This document shows, one piece after another, positions 8,223-17,891 of a stretch of 64,000 bases of DNA. The position numbers were made by a program, and so were the translations under genes. The stretch's first letter is position 1, and each line of letters begins with the position of its first letter. Below the pieces are notes generated by a model that was not told where the DNA came from, did not search any database, and was given only the letters and a program-made list of their open reading frames with translations. The DNA is from Nitrosospira sp. Nsp2 (GTDB lineage Bacteria; Pseudomonadota; Gammaproteobacteria; Burkholderiales; Nitrosomonadaceae), in assembly GCF_003050965.1 (NCBI RefSeq), contig NZ_QAOU01000001.1, forward strand, positions 434,001-498,000, in the 5' to 3' direction.

Positions 8223-9628
8223 GAGCGGGCGCAATCGTGAGCCAACCGTATGCCAGAGAATTGCCAACGCGTCTGCGGCGGGAAGAAATTACGGTAGGAC
8301 TTGCGGATATGCGATCGAGGCGTGGCACAGGAGCCGCCACGTAATACCATTTGGTTGCACATGAATTTGCCGTTGTATTCGCCTTCCGCGCCGGCGGGCG
8401 GGCGGTAGCCTGGATAAGCGGTATATGGGCTGGAGGTCCATTCCCACGTGTCGCCGAAGACCTGGTCCATGCCTGTCTGTGGGGGGTTCGCCTGAACGGC
8501 GGGACGGGGATGGTACTTCCTGCCCTCGAGCAGGTTTGCGCCCGCTGCTTTGGTATTCTTGAGTGACCCCGCGGCGATTTCCCATTCAAACTCTGTTGGC
8601 AGTCGCTTCCCCGCCCATCGGGCAAATGCATCCGCTTCATAGAAACTGATGTGGCACACCGGTTCAGCTGGATTCAGCGGCACCATTCCACCGCACGTAA
8701 ATTGCGTCCATTCATTTCCTGCCTGTTCCCAGTACAGCGGCGCTGTCCAACCGTTGCGGCAGACGTGATCCCACGCATCGGATAGCCATAGTTCGGGGCG
8801 GTGATATCCGCCGTCTGAGATGAAGGCCAGATATTCGCGATTAGTCACCAGACGGGAGGCGATACAAAAAGGCTCAATAAAGACGGCATGCCGAGGCAAT
8901 TCATTATCGAAGGCGAAACCGGGGTCATCATGGCCAATATGATGGATACCCCCGTCGAAGCAACACCATGACCGGGTCAGCGGCTCGGCCTCAGGCGGTT
9001 CGGTAGTGCCTTCGACTTCAGTTTTGGCCGGCTGATAGCTGGGGCGTAAAGGGTTGAGCCAAAAGGCGTGCTTGATATCGGTGACGATGAGTTCCTGATG
9101 CTGTTGCTCGTGGTTCAACCCCAGTTCGAGCAATCGATGGACTTCAGGGGAAGCATCGCGACCGAGCAACGCCCGAATGTTGTCATCCACATAGGCACGA
9201 TAGGCCTGAACCTCGTCAAGCGTGGGACGGGAGAACGTTCCCCGGGTGGCCCGATCGGGATGGTGCCCCAGACGCTTGTAGTACGAATTGAACAGAAAGT
9301 GAAAGCGCTCATCGTACGAAATGTATCTGGTTAAGTGCGGCGCCAGAACAAAGGTTTCGAAAAACCATGTGGTGTGGGCAAGATGCCATTTTGACGGGCT
9401 CGCATCAGGCATGGATTGAACCATCTGATCCTCCGGCGTGAGCCCGGCGACGAGTTGGGTCGTTTGATTCCGTACCTGTTGATATTGCTCAAGCCATGCA
9501 GGGGATAGGGAATGCGTGCCGTGCCGCGGCGATCGGGTGAGTGGGGCGATCTTGCCGCTTCCCGGCTCCACCACGGAGCCAATAGGGGCGCCTTTCTGCC
9601 ATCGCGTAGGTGACGTGGATATGGGCAT
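8219..9628 (-). CDS. egtB: Ergothioneine biosynthesis protein EgtB (hercynine oxygenase)
   Basis: EgtB is a non-haem iron enzyme that joins hercynine to a thiol (gamma-glutamylcysteine or cysteine) with oxygen to form a sulfoxide. The 469-aa protein has an N-terminal DinB-like four-helix domain with the iron ligands in WHLAHTTWFFE (His-85) and NHEQQHQE (His-173 and His-177). The C-terminal half is an FGE-sulfatase-like domain with DTWEWTSSPY and the closing segment MVLRGGSCATP. About 40 N-terminal residues precede the usual start of the fold, so the true start could lie downstream, though a GGAAG site stands upstream of 9628. No egtA, egtC or egtE lies nearby. Confidence 0.93.
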   Translation of the reverse strand: MPISTSPTRWQKGAPIGSVVEPGSGKIAPLTRSPRHGTHSLSPAWLEQYQQVRNQTTQLVAGLTPEDQMVQSMPDASPSKWHLAHTTWFFETFVLAPHLTRYISYDERFHFLFNSYYKRLGHHPDRATRGTFSRPTLDEVQAYRAYVDDNIRALLGRDASPEVHRLLELGLNHEQQHQELIVTDIKHAFWLNPLRPSYQPAKTEVEGTTEPPEAEPLTRSWCCFDGGIHHIGHDDPGFAFDNELPRHAVFIEPFCIASRLVTNREYLAFISDGGYHRPELWLSDAWDHVCRNGWTAPLYWEQAGNEWTQFTCGGMVPLNPAEPVCHISFYEADAFARWAGKRLPTEFEWEIAAGSLKNTKAAGANLLEGRKYHPRPAVQANPPQTGMDQVFGDTWEWTSSPYTAYPGYRPPAGAEGEYNGKFMCNQMVLRGGSCATPRSHIRKSYRNFFPPQTRWQFSGIRLAHDCARS

Positions 9629-10094
9629 CGTTTGTTCTTCCGGAGTTCGTTATTCAGGGTGATACATGATGGAGTGATGGGGGCGATGGGAAGATTTAAC
9701 GTCCCGGCAGCTAACCTTTCTCGAACCCAGCATCTCGCAGCATAGCGTTAGCGTCTTTGGCTTCTTTCTGGCTTCTTTCGTTCCACGGCGGAGATTTTGG
9801 GCGACCTGCCGCATCAAATCTGTGCGCTGTCAGACATTAGGCCAAACATAGCCTGAACATGAGAGAAAAGCATCTGGTTGCGACGTGAGATCTCGGGGAA
9901 CATTTGATCAAAGCGGCGAACATGCGGGCTTTGTATGTTAGCGCACGGACCCTCATCAGCAATTTCCGCATCATGTACCCATCCGATGCGCTGCAAAGTG
10001 GATCGAAGGGGCTGAGGACCAACGCAAGAAGGTCCTTCGCAGAAAGTCGAAATGAAAGATCGAACTCAACTCATAACCTTCAAAGGAGACAACC
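9629..10094. other. Intergenic region between egtB and the PRC-barrel gene
   Basis: These 466 bases lie between divergently transcribed genes and should contain promoters for both. I cannot identify convincing -35/-10 pairs. Short minus-strand frames around 9814-10022 lack ribosome-binding sites. One contains a stretch vaguely like a phasin (ISRRNQMLFSHVQAMFG), possibly a decayed gene. Confidence 0.4.
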
Positions 10095-10634
10095 ATGAGC
10101 TATGAAGATCGCGATACCTACGGCATGTATAAGGGCACAACGTACAAAAGCTATGACAAGCAGGGGCCGGGGCCTCGCCTAATGGGTGCCGACACGCTCA
10201 TTGGCGAGGACGTGTACAATCACAAGAGCGAAGATCTGGGCGATATCAAGGAGATCATGATTGACATGAACACTGGGACCGTCGCTTACGCGGTGTTGTC
10301 CTTCGGCGGATTGCTGGGTATTGGCGAAAAACTTTTCGCTGTGCCGTGGAAAGCGCTGAAGCTGGACACGGAAAACAAGCGCTTTATACTGAACGTGGAT
10401 AAGGAACGCCTTGAGTCCGCGCCAGGGTTCGACAAGGACAACTGGCCCGATATGGCCGATCCCACCTGGCAGAACACCATCAACTCCTACTATGGGACCA
10501 AGTCCTATATGGACACCACGTCGTCTAAGGATTACACCTCGTCGGGGAAGAAGGAGGACCGAATCATACCCGAGGCCCCATCGGGAACCGACTACGTGAA
10601 AGACGAAACCGGTGGCGATTACGTCCATAAATAA
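10095..10634 (+). CDS. PRC-barrel domain protein
   Basis: This 179-aa soluble protein has a PRC-barrel at about residues 30-110 (IGEDVYNHKSEDLGDIKEI, then TVAYAVLSFGGLLG and KLFAVPWKAL). The same fold occurs in the photosynthetic reaction-centre H subunit and in RimM. In non-photosynthetic bacteria such stand-alone proteins are common, often linked to stress, and their role is mostly unknown. The N-terminal 30 and C-terminal 60 residues are Tyr-, Ser-, Asp- and Lys-rich and probably disordered. The start has a strong AAGGAG ribosome-binding site. The gene ends just before a symmetrical terminator. Confidence 0.85.
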   Translation: MSYEDRDTYGMYKGTTYKSYDKQGPGPRLMGADTLIGEDVYNHKSEDLGDIKEIMIDMNTGTVAYAVLSFGGLLGIGEKLFAVPWKALKLDTENKRFILNVDKERLESAPGFDKDNWPDMADPTWQNTINSYYGTKSYMDTTSSKDYTSSGKKEDRIIPEAPSGTDYVKDETGGDYVHK

Positions 10635-10684
10635 GACGGGGCCAATCAGCCCGGTATGTCATGACCTTAGATAGAGTCATTGAC

Positions 10685-10721
10685 GCAAAAGAGGCAAGTT
10701 AATCTTGCCTCTTTTGCTTTT
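10685..10721. terminator. Bidirectional rho-independent terminator
   Basis: A perfect 14-base stem (10685-10698 with 10704-10717) and a 5-base loop are flanked by A-rich and T-rich ends, so it can act on both strands. It ends the PRC-barrel transcript. On the other strand the last codons and the TAA stop (10699-10701) of the helicase gene lie inside the hairpin, the stop codon being partly in the loop. Confidence 0.9.
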
Positions 10722-13029
10722 CAGGATATGGAAACCGTTGGATCTTCCACCAGTCCGGTAACAGGCGGCGAACGCGAGGTTGCGCAAACCGGTCATCAAT
10801 GAGATAGATGACCCCTTCGTCCAATGGAGTGCGAATGACGCGGCCAGCGGCTTGCACAACTTTCCGTATGCCTGGAAAGAAGTACGTGTAGTCGTAGCCG
10901 GCGTTGAACATGCTATCCATGCGAAGCTTTACTTGTTCATTCACCTCGTTGACCTGCGGCAGCCCGAGTGTCGCAATAAACGCGCCGTTCAGGCGTTTGC
11001 CAGGAAGATCGATACCTTCAGCGAACGACCCTCCGAGTACCGCAAACCCTATTCCCTGGCTGGTTGCAGTGAAGCGCGCAAGAAACTCGTGCTGCTCAAT
11101 CTCGTTCATTCCATGGGTCTGCACCCAGATTGGAATGTCGGGTTGACTCGATCTGAACTGAAGCGTTACGCGTCGCACATATTCAAAACTGCTGAAGAAC
11201 GCGAGATAATTTCCCGGTCTCTGCAAGTATTGCCGGGATATGAGATCAACAATAGGAGAAATGGATGCCTCGCGATGCCGATACAGGGTCGAAATATTGC
11301 TGACGACCTGGACCAGCAATTGTTCGGGCTTGAAGGGCGAGGGCACATCGATCCATCCGGTATTTTCCGGCAGTCCCAGCATATCGCTATAAAAGCGCCG
11401 CGGACTCAGCGTAGCCGAAAACAGCACGACTGACTTTGCCGCACCGAAGCGGTGCGCTATCAAAGGCGCGGGTATGACGTTTCTGAGGCAGAGCACCGCT
11501 GTGTGATTGCGTAAGGTTCCGTTTTTTACGGGGTCTGTACTTTCATCTTTCATATCGAGCGTTACGTCAAACAATGAATGCTCATCGAATAGTTCGCTCA
11601 TCCGCGTGAAATGCAGGGAATCGAAGTAGAAGCGTTGCAATTCTCCGTTGATGCTTTCCGGATTTTCGGCTGAATAATCGGTAATTGCGGTGACGGCTTG
11701 CTGCAACGCCACCAGGAATTTTTCCGGTACCGCGTTGCGAACCGCATAATCTTCAACCTGATCTTTGCAGATCACATTCCAGCAGCGATTGAGCCGGTCA
11801 AGCACTTTTATAAGTTGTGCCGGCGCCGACCGCCTGGCAGCTTGAAAACGCGTTTGGGCAAGTTCCGCCGTATACATCGAGCGTGCCCGGCCGATCAGGT
11901 TATGCGCCTCGTCCACGAGGACACCAATAGCCCACTGGTTGGCGACGGTCAATCCGTGCAGGATGGCACCGAGATCGAAATAGTGGTTGTAGTCGCCGAT
12001 TGCCACGTCGCTCCACTGAATCAGATCCTGGCTGAGATAGTACGGACAAACATGATGCTCACGGGCGACCGCGCGCAGCGCGTCCTTGTCCAGCACGTTC
12101 GCCACGGCGAGTTCAAGCGCGGCGTTGCGCGCCTGCGGCAGGCGATCGTAAAAGCCGTTTGCAAGCGGGCAGGAAGCGCCATGACATGCCTTGTCCGGAT
12201 GCTCGCAAGCTTTTTCACGTGCGACCAGTTCGATTACGCGCAGGGGCAACTCCGGTTGGGTACGCTTGATCAGCATGAGGGCATCCAGCGCAAGTTTGCG
12301 CCCGGAGGTTTTGGCGGTGAGGAAGAAAATCTTGTCCAGTGCCTGTCCGGGCCAGGCTTTAAGAAATGGAAACAGAGTGCCGATTGTCTTGCCTATCCCG
12401 GTTGGCGCTTGTGCGATCAGGCAGTGGCCGTGCTTGGCCGCTTTGTATACGGCCTCAGCCAATTGCCGTTGCCCTTGGCGAAATGAGCCGTGGGGGAAGC
12501 TCAGACGGATCAATGCCGCGTCGCGGAGAGTGCGGTGAAGCAGTTCCTGTTCAGCCCAGTTCAGAAAGTACTCGCACTGAGTATCGAAGTATTCCTTGAG
12601 CGCGCTGGCCTCCTGGGTCTCGCTCAACACGACTTCTTTCTTGCTGACGATATCGAAGTACACCAGTGCAAGGCAAACTCGCGCCAGACCCAGCTTACGG
12701 CACAGCAGCCAACCGTAGATTCTGAGCTGTGCCCAGTGGAGCCGGCGATGATTATCAGGCATCATGCCCAGCTCGCCCCGAAACGTTTTGATTTCCTCGA
12801 TCTGATTCCGGGCCGGGTCAAAACCATCCGCGCGGCCGCGTACGAGCAGGTGCTTATACTCGCCGCTGAGATTGACTTCGGCCTGATATGGTGAGGGGCG
12901 GCGCGCTTGTACGACCCTGTGCCCGAGCATGCCCTCTTCCGCCGAAGGCGCCGGGGTAAAACGCAGATCAAGACTGCCCTGTTTGGCGGTGAACTCACAC
13001 AACGCGCGTACCGACACCGTATATTTCAT
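10699..13029 (-). CDS. PD-(D/E)XK nuclease fused to DinG/XPD-type DNA helicase
   Basis: The protein is about 776 aa from ATG 13029; an upstream start at 13146 would add 39 residues without family likeness. Residues 1-160 form a RecB/Cas4-like nuclease domain, with the active-site pattern RADG (Asp-68) and EIK (Glu-79, Lys-81). Then comes a superfamily-2 helicase: Walker A PTGIGKT near 209-215, DEAH box near 373-376, and a helicase C-terminal domain with GSFAEGIDLPG. Four cysteines between Walker A and DEAH (about 275, 282, 287 and 328) match the Fe-S cluster of the XPD/DinG family. The role is presumably DNA repair or replication-conflict processing. Its stop codon lies within the convergent terminator. 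Confidence 0.88.
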   Translation of the reverse strand: MKYTVSVRALCEFTAKQGSLDLRFTPAPSAEEGMLGHRVVQARRPSPYQAEVNLSGEYKHLLVRGRADGFDPARNQIEEIKTFRGELGMMPDNHRRLHWAQLRIYGWLLCRKLGLARVCLALVYFDIVSKKEVVLSETQEASALKEYFDTQCEYFLNWAEQELLHRTLRDAALIRLSFPHGSFRQGQRQLAEAVYKAAKHGHCLIAQAPTGIGKTIGTLFPFLKAWPGQALDKIFFLTAKTSGRKLALDALMLIKRTQPELPLRVIELVAREKACEHPDKACHGASCPLANGFYDRLPQARNAALELAVANVLDKDALRAVAREHHVCPYYLSQDLIQWSDVAIGDYNHYFDLGAILHGLTVANQWAIGVLVDEAHNLIGRARSMYTAELAQTRFQAARRSAPAQLIKVLDRLNRCWNVICKDQVEDYAVRNAVPEKFLVALQQAVTAITDYSAENPESINGELQRFYFDSLHFTRMSELFDEHSLFDVTLDMKDESTDPVKNGTLRNHTAVLCLRNVIPAPLIAHRFGAAKSVVLFSATLSPRRFYSDMLGLPENTGWIDVPSPFKPEQLLVQVVSNISTLYRHREASISPIVDLISRQYLQRPGNYLAFFSSFEYVRRVTLQFRSSQPDIPIWVQTHGMNEIEQHEFLARFTATSQGIGFAVLGGSFAEGIDLPGKRLNGAFIATLGLPQVNEVNEQVKLRMDSMFNAGYDYTYFFPGIRKVVQAAGRVIRTPLDEGVIYLIDDRFAQPRVRRLLPDWWKIQRFPYPEKQKRQD

Positions 13030-13212
13030 CGGTGGGTTTGGTTCAATCGGAGTGTCAATTTCTGTGGCTGGCCGCACGTGCGTTACCTCTGCCGAGGCTT
13101 GCAAATTCACTGCTGATTTTGTCCCAACATGAGAATATCCTTCCAAATATTACCGAGCTTCACTCGCGCACGCATCGGTTTTTGCTTTGCGGCCAGCTGA
13201 GAAATCCAATCC

Positions 13213-14370
13213 ATGCATCCCCTTCCTTACTGGCGCCTTTCGGGTTTTTATTTCTTCCATTTCGCCTTCATCGGGGCGTTCGCGCCTTATTGGAGCCTCT
13301 ATCTCAAATCCCTCGCATTCGGCGCCTTTCAAATTGGCATGCTCATGTCGCTGCTACACGTCACGCGTATATTCGCCCCCGCTGCATGGGGCTGGCTTGC
13401 CGATCATACCGGCAGGCGGGTGCTGATTGTGCAGGCGGCTGCACTCATGGGTTTGATTAGCTACTGCGGAGTATTTTTTGGCGAGTCGTTCGCGTGGATG
13501 TTCGCGATCATGGCGTTGATGAGCTTTTTCTGGAGCGCGTCGCTGCCTTTGATCGAGGCCACTACGCTTTCGTATCTTGGCGAAAGCACGGCGAGATATG
13601 GACGTATTCGAGTCTGGGGTTCGGTGGGGTTTATTTTCGCCGTGACCGGAACCGGTTATCTGCTGGATGCATCGAATATCACTTCCCTACTGTGGGCAGT
13701 GCTTGGATTCAAGCTGGGTATCGTTATTTTCTCGCGACAGATACCTGAAGCGGAAGTAATGGTTCACCCGGCGGACGGAGTCTCGGTACGGCAGATATTA
13801 GGTCGGCCGGAAGTGATTGCCTTTTTCGCGGCTTGCATGTTGATGGCGCTTGCCCATGGCCCGTATTACACTTTTTATTCAATTTACCTTGTGGAGCACG
13901 GTTACAGCAAGAGCACCGTGGGCTGGCTATGGGCCGTTGGCGTGATTTGCGAAATCGGGATATTTTTCCTGATGCCGCAGCTGATGCATCGCTTCAACCT
14001 CAAACAGATCATGGCTTTCAGTTTCAGTTGCGCCATTGCCCGGTTTTTGATGATAGGCTGGGGAGTTGACTGGCCGGGCGTGATCTTGTTGGCGCAAGTA
14101 TTGCATGCCGCGACGTACGGCGCCCACCATGCCACCGCGATGATGGTGGTGCACCAGTTCTTCCAGGGACGGCATCAGGCAAAGGGGCAGGCGCTTTACA
14201 CCAGTCTGACATTCGGGCTGGGAGGAACGCTAGGGGGAATATTCAGCGGTTATGCCTGGGAGTGGCTGGGGCCGGGCCTGACGTTCACCGTGAGTTCGAT
14301 TGCGGTGCTGCTTGGGTTGGTATTGGTGGTATGGAAAATGAACGTCGGCCGAAAATACAGGACTATATAA
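13213..14370 (+). CDS. MFS transporter, HcaT-like
   Basis: This 385-aa protein has about 12 predicted membrane segments. It opens with YWRLSGFYFFHFAFIGAFAP and continues with the MFS loop motif WGWLADHTGRR after the second helix. This pattern matches the phenylpropionate/nucleoside-transporter-like branch of the major facilitator superfamily (HcaT and relatives), common and mostly uncharacterised in betaproteobacteria. The substrate cannot be told from sequence. It is divergent from the helicase gene and separated from leuC by about 115 bases. Confidence 0.85.
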   Translation: MHPLPYWRLSGFYFFHFAFIGAFAPYWSLYLKSLAFGAFQIGMLMSLLHVTRIFAPAAWGWLADHTGRRVLIVQAAALMGLISYCGVFFGESFAWMFAIMALMSFFWSASLPLIEATTLSYLGESTARYGRIRVWGSVGFIFAVTGTGYLLDASNITSLLWAVLGFKLGIVIFSRQIPEAEVMVHPADGVSVRQILGRPEVIAFFAACMLMALAHGPYYTFYSIYLVEHGYSKSTVGWLWAVGVICEIGIFFLMPQLMHRFNLKQIMAFSFSCAIARFLMIGWGVDWPGVILLAQVLHAATYGAHHATAMMVVHQFFQGRHQAKGQALYTSLTFGLGGTLGGIFSGYAWEWLGPGLTFTVSSIAVLLGLVLVVWKMNVGRKYRTI

Positions 14371-14485
14371 CATGCACGGAAGAAACCTGCAGCGTGCTAT
14401 CACTGTCTGCACTGTCTGTTAAGGTCGCGTTATGGGATAATTTCGGTCTATGTAGAATAATCCTTCTATTACATTCGAATTCGAG

Positions 14486-15895
14486 ATGCAAACGTTATAC
14501 GACAAACTCTGGCGCAGCCACGTGGTACATGAAGAATCCGGGCAGCCGGATGGCATGACGCTGCTGTATATTGACCGGCATCTGGTGCATGAGGTCACGA
14601 GCCCGCAGGCGTTTGAAGGCCTGAAGCTTGCCGGCCGCAGGCCTTGGCGACGGGATTCCATTCTTGCTGTCGCGGACCACAACGTGCCCACTACCGGGCG
14701 CAGGCAGGGAATCAGCGATCCGGTATCACGTCTTCAGGTGGAGACGCTCGATCAGAACTGTGACGAACTGGGCATCACCGAGTTCAGGATGAATGATCTG
14801 CGTCAGGGCATTGTTCACGTGATCGGCCCGGAGCAGGGCGCTACACTGCCCGGCATGACGGTGGTTTGCGGAGACTCGCATACCAGCACCCATGGCGCAT
14901 TTGCCTCTCTCGCATTCGGCATCGGCACCTCCGAAGTGGAGCATGTGCTTGCGTCGCAGTGTCTGTTGATAAAAAAAGCCAAAGCCATGCAAGTGGTGGT
15001 TGATGGCGAACTCGGTCATGGGATTACGGCGAAGGATATCGCGCTCGCGATCATCGGCGAAATCGGCACGGCCGGCGGTACGGGTTATGCCATCGAATTC
15101 GCGGGCAGCGCCATACGGGCGCTTTCCATGGAAGGCCGCATGACTTTGTGCAATATGGCCATTGAGGCGGGCGCGCGCGCCGGCATGATAGCGGTGGACG
15201 ATACCACGATTGAATATCTTCGAGGGCGTCCTTTCGCGCCAAGGGGTGATTTATGGGAAAGAGCAGTCGCATATTGGCGGACGCTGAAAAGCGATGAAGG
15301 CGCACGTTTCGATAAGGTGGTGACGCTCGATGCGGCAGAGATCAAACCCCAGGTGACCTGGGGGACCTCGCCTGAGATGGTGACAACGATCGACGGGAAG
15401 GTCCCGGACCCCGCGCAGGTCGCGGATATTGTAAAGCGCCACGACATGGAACGTGCTCTTAAGTATATGGGTCTTGCACCCAATATGCCGATCAGCGAAA
15501 TCCGCCCCGATAAAATATTCATCGGTTCGTGCACAAATGCGCGCATAGAGGATTTGCGTGCTGCGGCGAAAGTAGTGAAAGGAAGACACATTGCCCCGAA
15601 TGTCACGCTCGCGATGGTTGTGCCTGGTTCCGGCCTGGTCAAGAGACAAGCTGAGCAGGAGGGGCTGGACAAGATATTTCGGGATGCTGGCTTCGAATGG
15701 CGCGAACCCGGCTGCTCGATGTGTCTCGCGATGAATGATGACCGGCTTGAGGCTGGGGAGCGCTGTGCCTCCACATCCAACCGTAATTTCGAAGGGAGGC
15801 AGGGTCCAGGTGGGCGTACCCATCTGGTTAGTCCGGCGATGGCCGCAGCCGCGGCAGTAGCGGGACATTTTGTGGATGTGCGGAAAATATATTAA
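14486..15895 (+). CDS. leuC: 3-isopropylmalate dehydratase large subunit
   Basis: LeuC with LeuD isomerises 2-isopropylmalate to 3-isopropylmalate in leucine synthesis. The 469-aa protein starts with [14 protein letters not shown] and has the aconitase-family signatures [12 protein letters not shown] and [12 protein letters not shown]. The three cysteines of the 4Fe-4S cluster are in GSCTNAR and GCSMCLAMN. Length is normal. It begins a leuC-entericidin-leuD-leuB-asd run. A weak promoter-like GGATAAT stands at about 14434. Confidence 0.97.
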   Translation: MQTLYDKLWRSHVVHEESGQPDGMTLLYIDRHLVHEVTSPQAFEGLKLAGRRPWRRDSILAVADHNVPTTGRRQGISDPVSRLQVETLDQNCDELGITEFRMNDLRQGIVHVIGPEQGATLPGMTVVCGDSHTSTHGAFASLAFGIGTSEVEHVLASQCLLIKKAKAMQVVVDGELGHGITAKDIALAIIGEIGTAGGTGYAIEFAGSAIRALSMEGRMTLCNMAIEAGARAGMIAVDDTTIEYLRGRPFAPRGDLWERAVAYWRTLKSDEGARFDKVVTLDAAEIKPQVTWGTSPEMVTTIDGKVPDPAQVADIVKRHDMERALKYMGLAPNMPISEIRPDKIFIGSCTNARIEDLRAAAKVVKGRHIAPNVTLAMVVPGSGLVKRQAEQEGLDKIFRDAGFEWREPGCSMCLAMNDDRLEAGERCASTSNRNFEGRQGPGGRTHLVSPAMAAAAAVAGHFVDVRKIY

Positions 15896-15950
15896 TATTA
15901 GCGCGTAACACCGATGGTTCCGTTTATTTATTACAAAAAAGGGGGTCGTG

Positions 15951-16076
15951 ATGAAAATGCTGCCGTTAATGGTTGCCTTGCTCGCTGTTATTGGTTTGTC
16001 CGGATGTAACACCTTCGCAGGTATGGGTAAAGATGTTCAGAGCGGTGGCAGGGCGTTGGAGAATCAGGCGAAATAG
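15951..16076 (+). CDS. Entericidin-like small lipoprotein
   Basis: A 41-residue gene starts at ATG 15951 behind a purine-rich AAAAGGGGG stretch. It begins MKMLPLMVALLAVIGLSGC, a signal peptide ending in a lipobox (LSGC), followed by NTFAGMGKDVQSGG. This is the EcnA/EcnB pattern: entericidins are tiny outer-envelope lipoproteins described as an antidote/toxin pair. Only one member is present. It sits between leuC and leuD, 55 bases after leuC and 19 bases before leuD, so it is probably in the leu transcript. I recall this arrangement in other betaproteobacteria. A link to leucine metabolism is not established. Confidence 0.85.
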   Translation: MKMLPLMVALLAVIGLSGCNTFAGMGKDVQSGGRALENQAK

Positions 16077-16095
16077 GTCTAGATTAAAGTAGCTA

Positions 16096-16734
16096 GTGAA
16101 AAAATTTACTTTCTGTGACGGTTTGGTGGCGCCGCTCGATCGCGCCAATGTCGATACCGACGCCATCATTCCGAAGCAGTTTCTGAAATCGATCAAGCGG
16201 TCTGGTTTCGGGCAGAATCTGTTCGACGAGTGGCGGTATCTGGACCACGGCGAGCCGGGTATGGACTCAAGCCAGCGCAAGCCCAACCCCGATTTCGTAC
16301 TGAATCTGCCTCGCTACCGAGGCGCGCAGATATTGCTTGCACGCGCCAATTTCGGTTGTGGTTCCAGCCGGGAACATGCGCCTTGGGCACTCGAGGATTA
16401 TGGCTTCGAGGTAATCATCGCCCCCAGCTTCGCCGATATATTTTTCAACAACTGTTTCAAGATTGGTCTGCTGCCTATCGTGCTCGATGTCGCCAAGGTG
16501 GACCAGCTCTTCCGTGAAGTGGCTGAAACCGAACGCTATCAGCTTGCTGTTACTCTTGAGGATCAGTCGGTCGTTACGCCAAGCGGAGATTCATTCTTTT
16601 TCGATATCGATCCATTCCGCAAGCAGTGTCTGTTGAACGGGCTGGATGAGATCGGCCTGACATTGCAGCACGCGGACAGGATCAAGGCGTTTGAGGACAG
16701 GCATCGCGCGGCGCAACCATGGTTGTTTGCATGA
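16096..16734 (+). CDS. leuD: 3-isopropylmalate dehydratase small subunit
   Basis: LeuD is the swivel-domain partner of LeuC. The 212-aa protein starts at a GTG ([19 protein letters not shown]), and contains [10 protein letters not shown] and the signature [15 protein letters not shown] near residue 85. Length and motifs are typical. It follows the entericidin-like gene and precedes leuB by 31 bases. Confidence 0.97.
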   Translation: MKKFTFCDGLVAPLDRANVDTDAIIPKQFLKSIKRSGFGQNLFDEWRYLDHGEPGMDSSQRKPNPDFVLNLPRYRGAQILLARANFGCGSSREHAPWALEDYGFEVIIAPSFADIFFNNCFKIGLLPIVLDVAKVDQLFREVAETERYQLAVTLEDQSVVTPSGDSFFFDIDPFRKQCLLNGLDEIGLTLQHADRIKAFEDRHRAAQPWLFA

Positions 16735-16765
16735 CGCGACAGTTCACCCGATCGAAAAGGTTTTT

Positions 16766-17827
16766 ATGAAGATTGCGATCCTGTCCGGCGATGGGATAGG
16801 GCCGGAGATCGTCGCTCAAGCTGTAAGAGTCCTGGAAGCGTTAACGAGTGACGGGTTAAAGTTTGAGCTGGAGCCCGGGTTACTCGGCGGTTGCGGGGTG
16901 GATAGCGCGGGGGAACCGTTTCCTGAGGCGACACGCAAGCTTGTTGCCGAAGCTGATGCGGTGATTCTAGGCGCGGTCGGGGGTCCGCAATACGATGCGC
17001 TGCCGCGGCATCTCAGGCCTGAACGAGGGCTGCTTGGCATACGCAAGGCGCTCAACCTTTTTGCCAATCTGCGCCCTGCGCTACTGTATCCGGAGCTTGC
17101 CAACGCATCCACCCTGAAGCCTGAAGTGGTGGCCGGTCTGGACATTCTGATCGTACGCGAACTGGTTGGCGACATTTACTTTGGCGAACCCCGCGGTATC
17201 GAGCGGCGTGAGGGCCAGCGCGTTGGATACAATACGATGATCTACAGCGAAGCGGAAATACGCAGAATTGCCCGGGTAGCGTTCCAGGCCGCGCGTAAGC
17301 GTAACCGCAAGCTTTGCTCAGTGGACAAGATGAACGTGCTGGAATGCACGCAGCTGTGGCGCGACGTCGTGAGTGAGACGGCGCAGGAATATCCGGATGT
17401 GGAACTCTCGCACATGCTGGTGGATAATGCCGCAATGCAGCTGGTGCGCAACCCCAGGCAATTCGATGTAATGGTCACAGGCAACATGTTCGGGGACATT
17501 TTATCGGATGAGGCGTCCATGTTGACCGGCTCGATCGGTATGCTGCCCTCGGCATCGCTGGATGAAAAGAGCAAGGGCCTTTATGAGCCGATTCACGGGT
17601 CGGCGCCGGACATCGCGGGAAAAGACGTCGCAAATCCACTGGCGACAATATTATCGGTGGCGATGATGCTGCGGTATACATTCGATCAGGATGTCGCGGC
17701 CAGCCGTGTAGAAGATGCGGTAAAAGCTGTGCTGGCGCAAGGTTATCGTACTGCCGACATTGATGAGCCCGGAATGAAAAGAATTGGCACCACGGCAATG
17801 GGCGACGCAGTTCTCGCAAATTTATAG
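16766..17827 (+). CDS. leuB: 3-isopropylmalate dehydrogenase
   Basis: LeuB oxidatively decarboxylates 3-isopropylmalate to 2-ketoisocaproate using NAD+. The start chosen is ATG 16766 ([15 protein letters not shown], 353 aa). A longer frame upstream overlaps leuD and lacks family similarity. Family signatures include SVDKMNVLE, the metal-site region [14 protein letters not shown] and the NAD-binding segment [13 protein letters not shown]. It completes the leuCDB set; leuA is not in this window. Confidence 0.97.
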   Translation: MKIAILSGDGIGPEIVAQAVRVLEALTSDGLKFELEPGLLGGCGVDSAGEPFPEATRKLVAEADAVILGAVGGPQYDALPRHLRPERGLLGIRKALNLFANLRPALLYPELANASTLKPEVVAGLDILIVRELVGDIYFGEPRGIERREGQRVGYNTMIYSEAEIRRIARVAFQAARKRNRKLCSVDKMNVLECTQLWRDVVSETAQEYPDVELSHMLVDNAAMQLVRNPRQFDVMVTGNMFGDILSDEASMLTGSIGMLPSASLDEKSKGLYEPIHGSAPDIAGKDVANPLATILSVAMMLRYTFDQDVAASRVEDAVKAVLAQGYRTADIDEPGMKRIGTTAMGDAVLANL

Positions 17828-17891
17828 ATGGCAGGGTACAAAAGATTCGGACCCCTTTCCGGGACTGGATTGAGGACGAACAGGACAAACG

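Noticed and set aside
9814-10022. Small phasin-like protein on the minus strand
   Set aside because: The likeness covers about 15 residues only, with no ribosome-binding site; not called.
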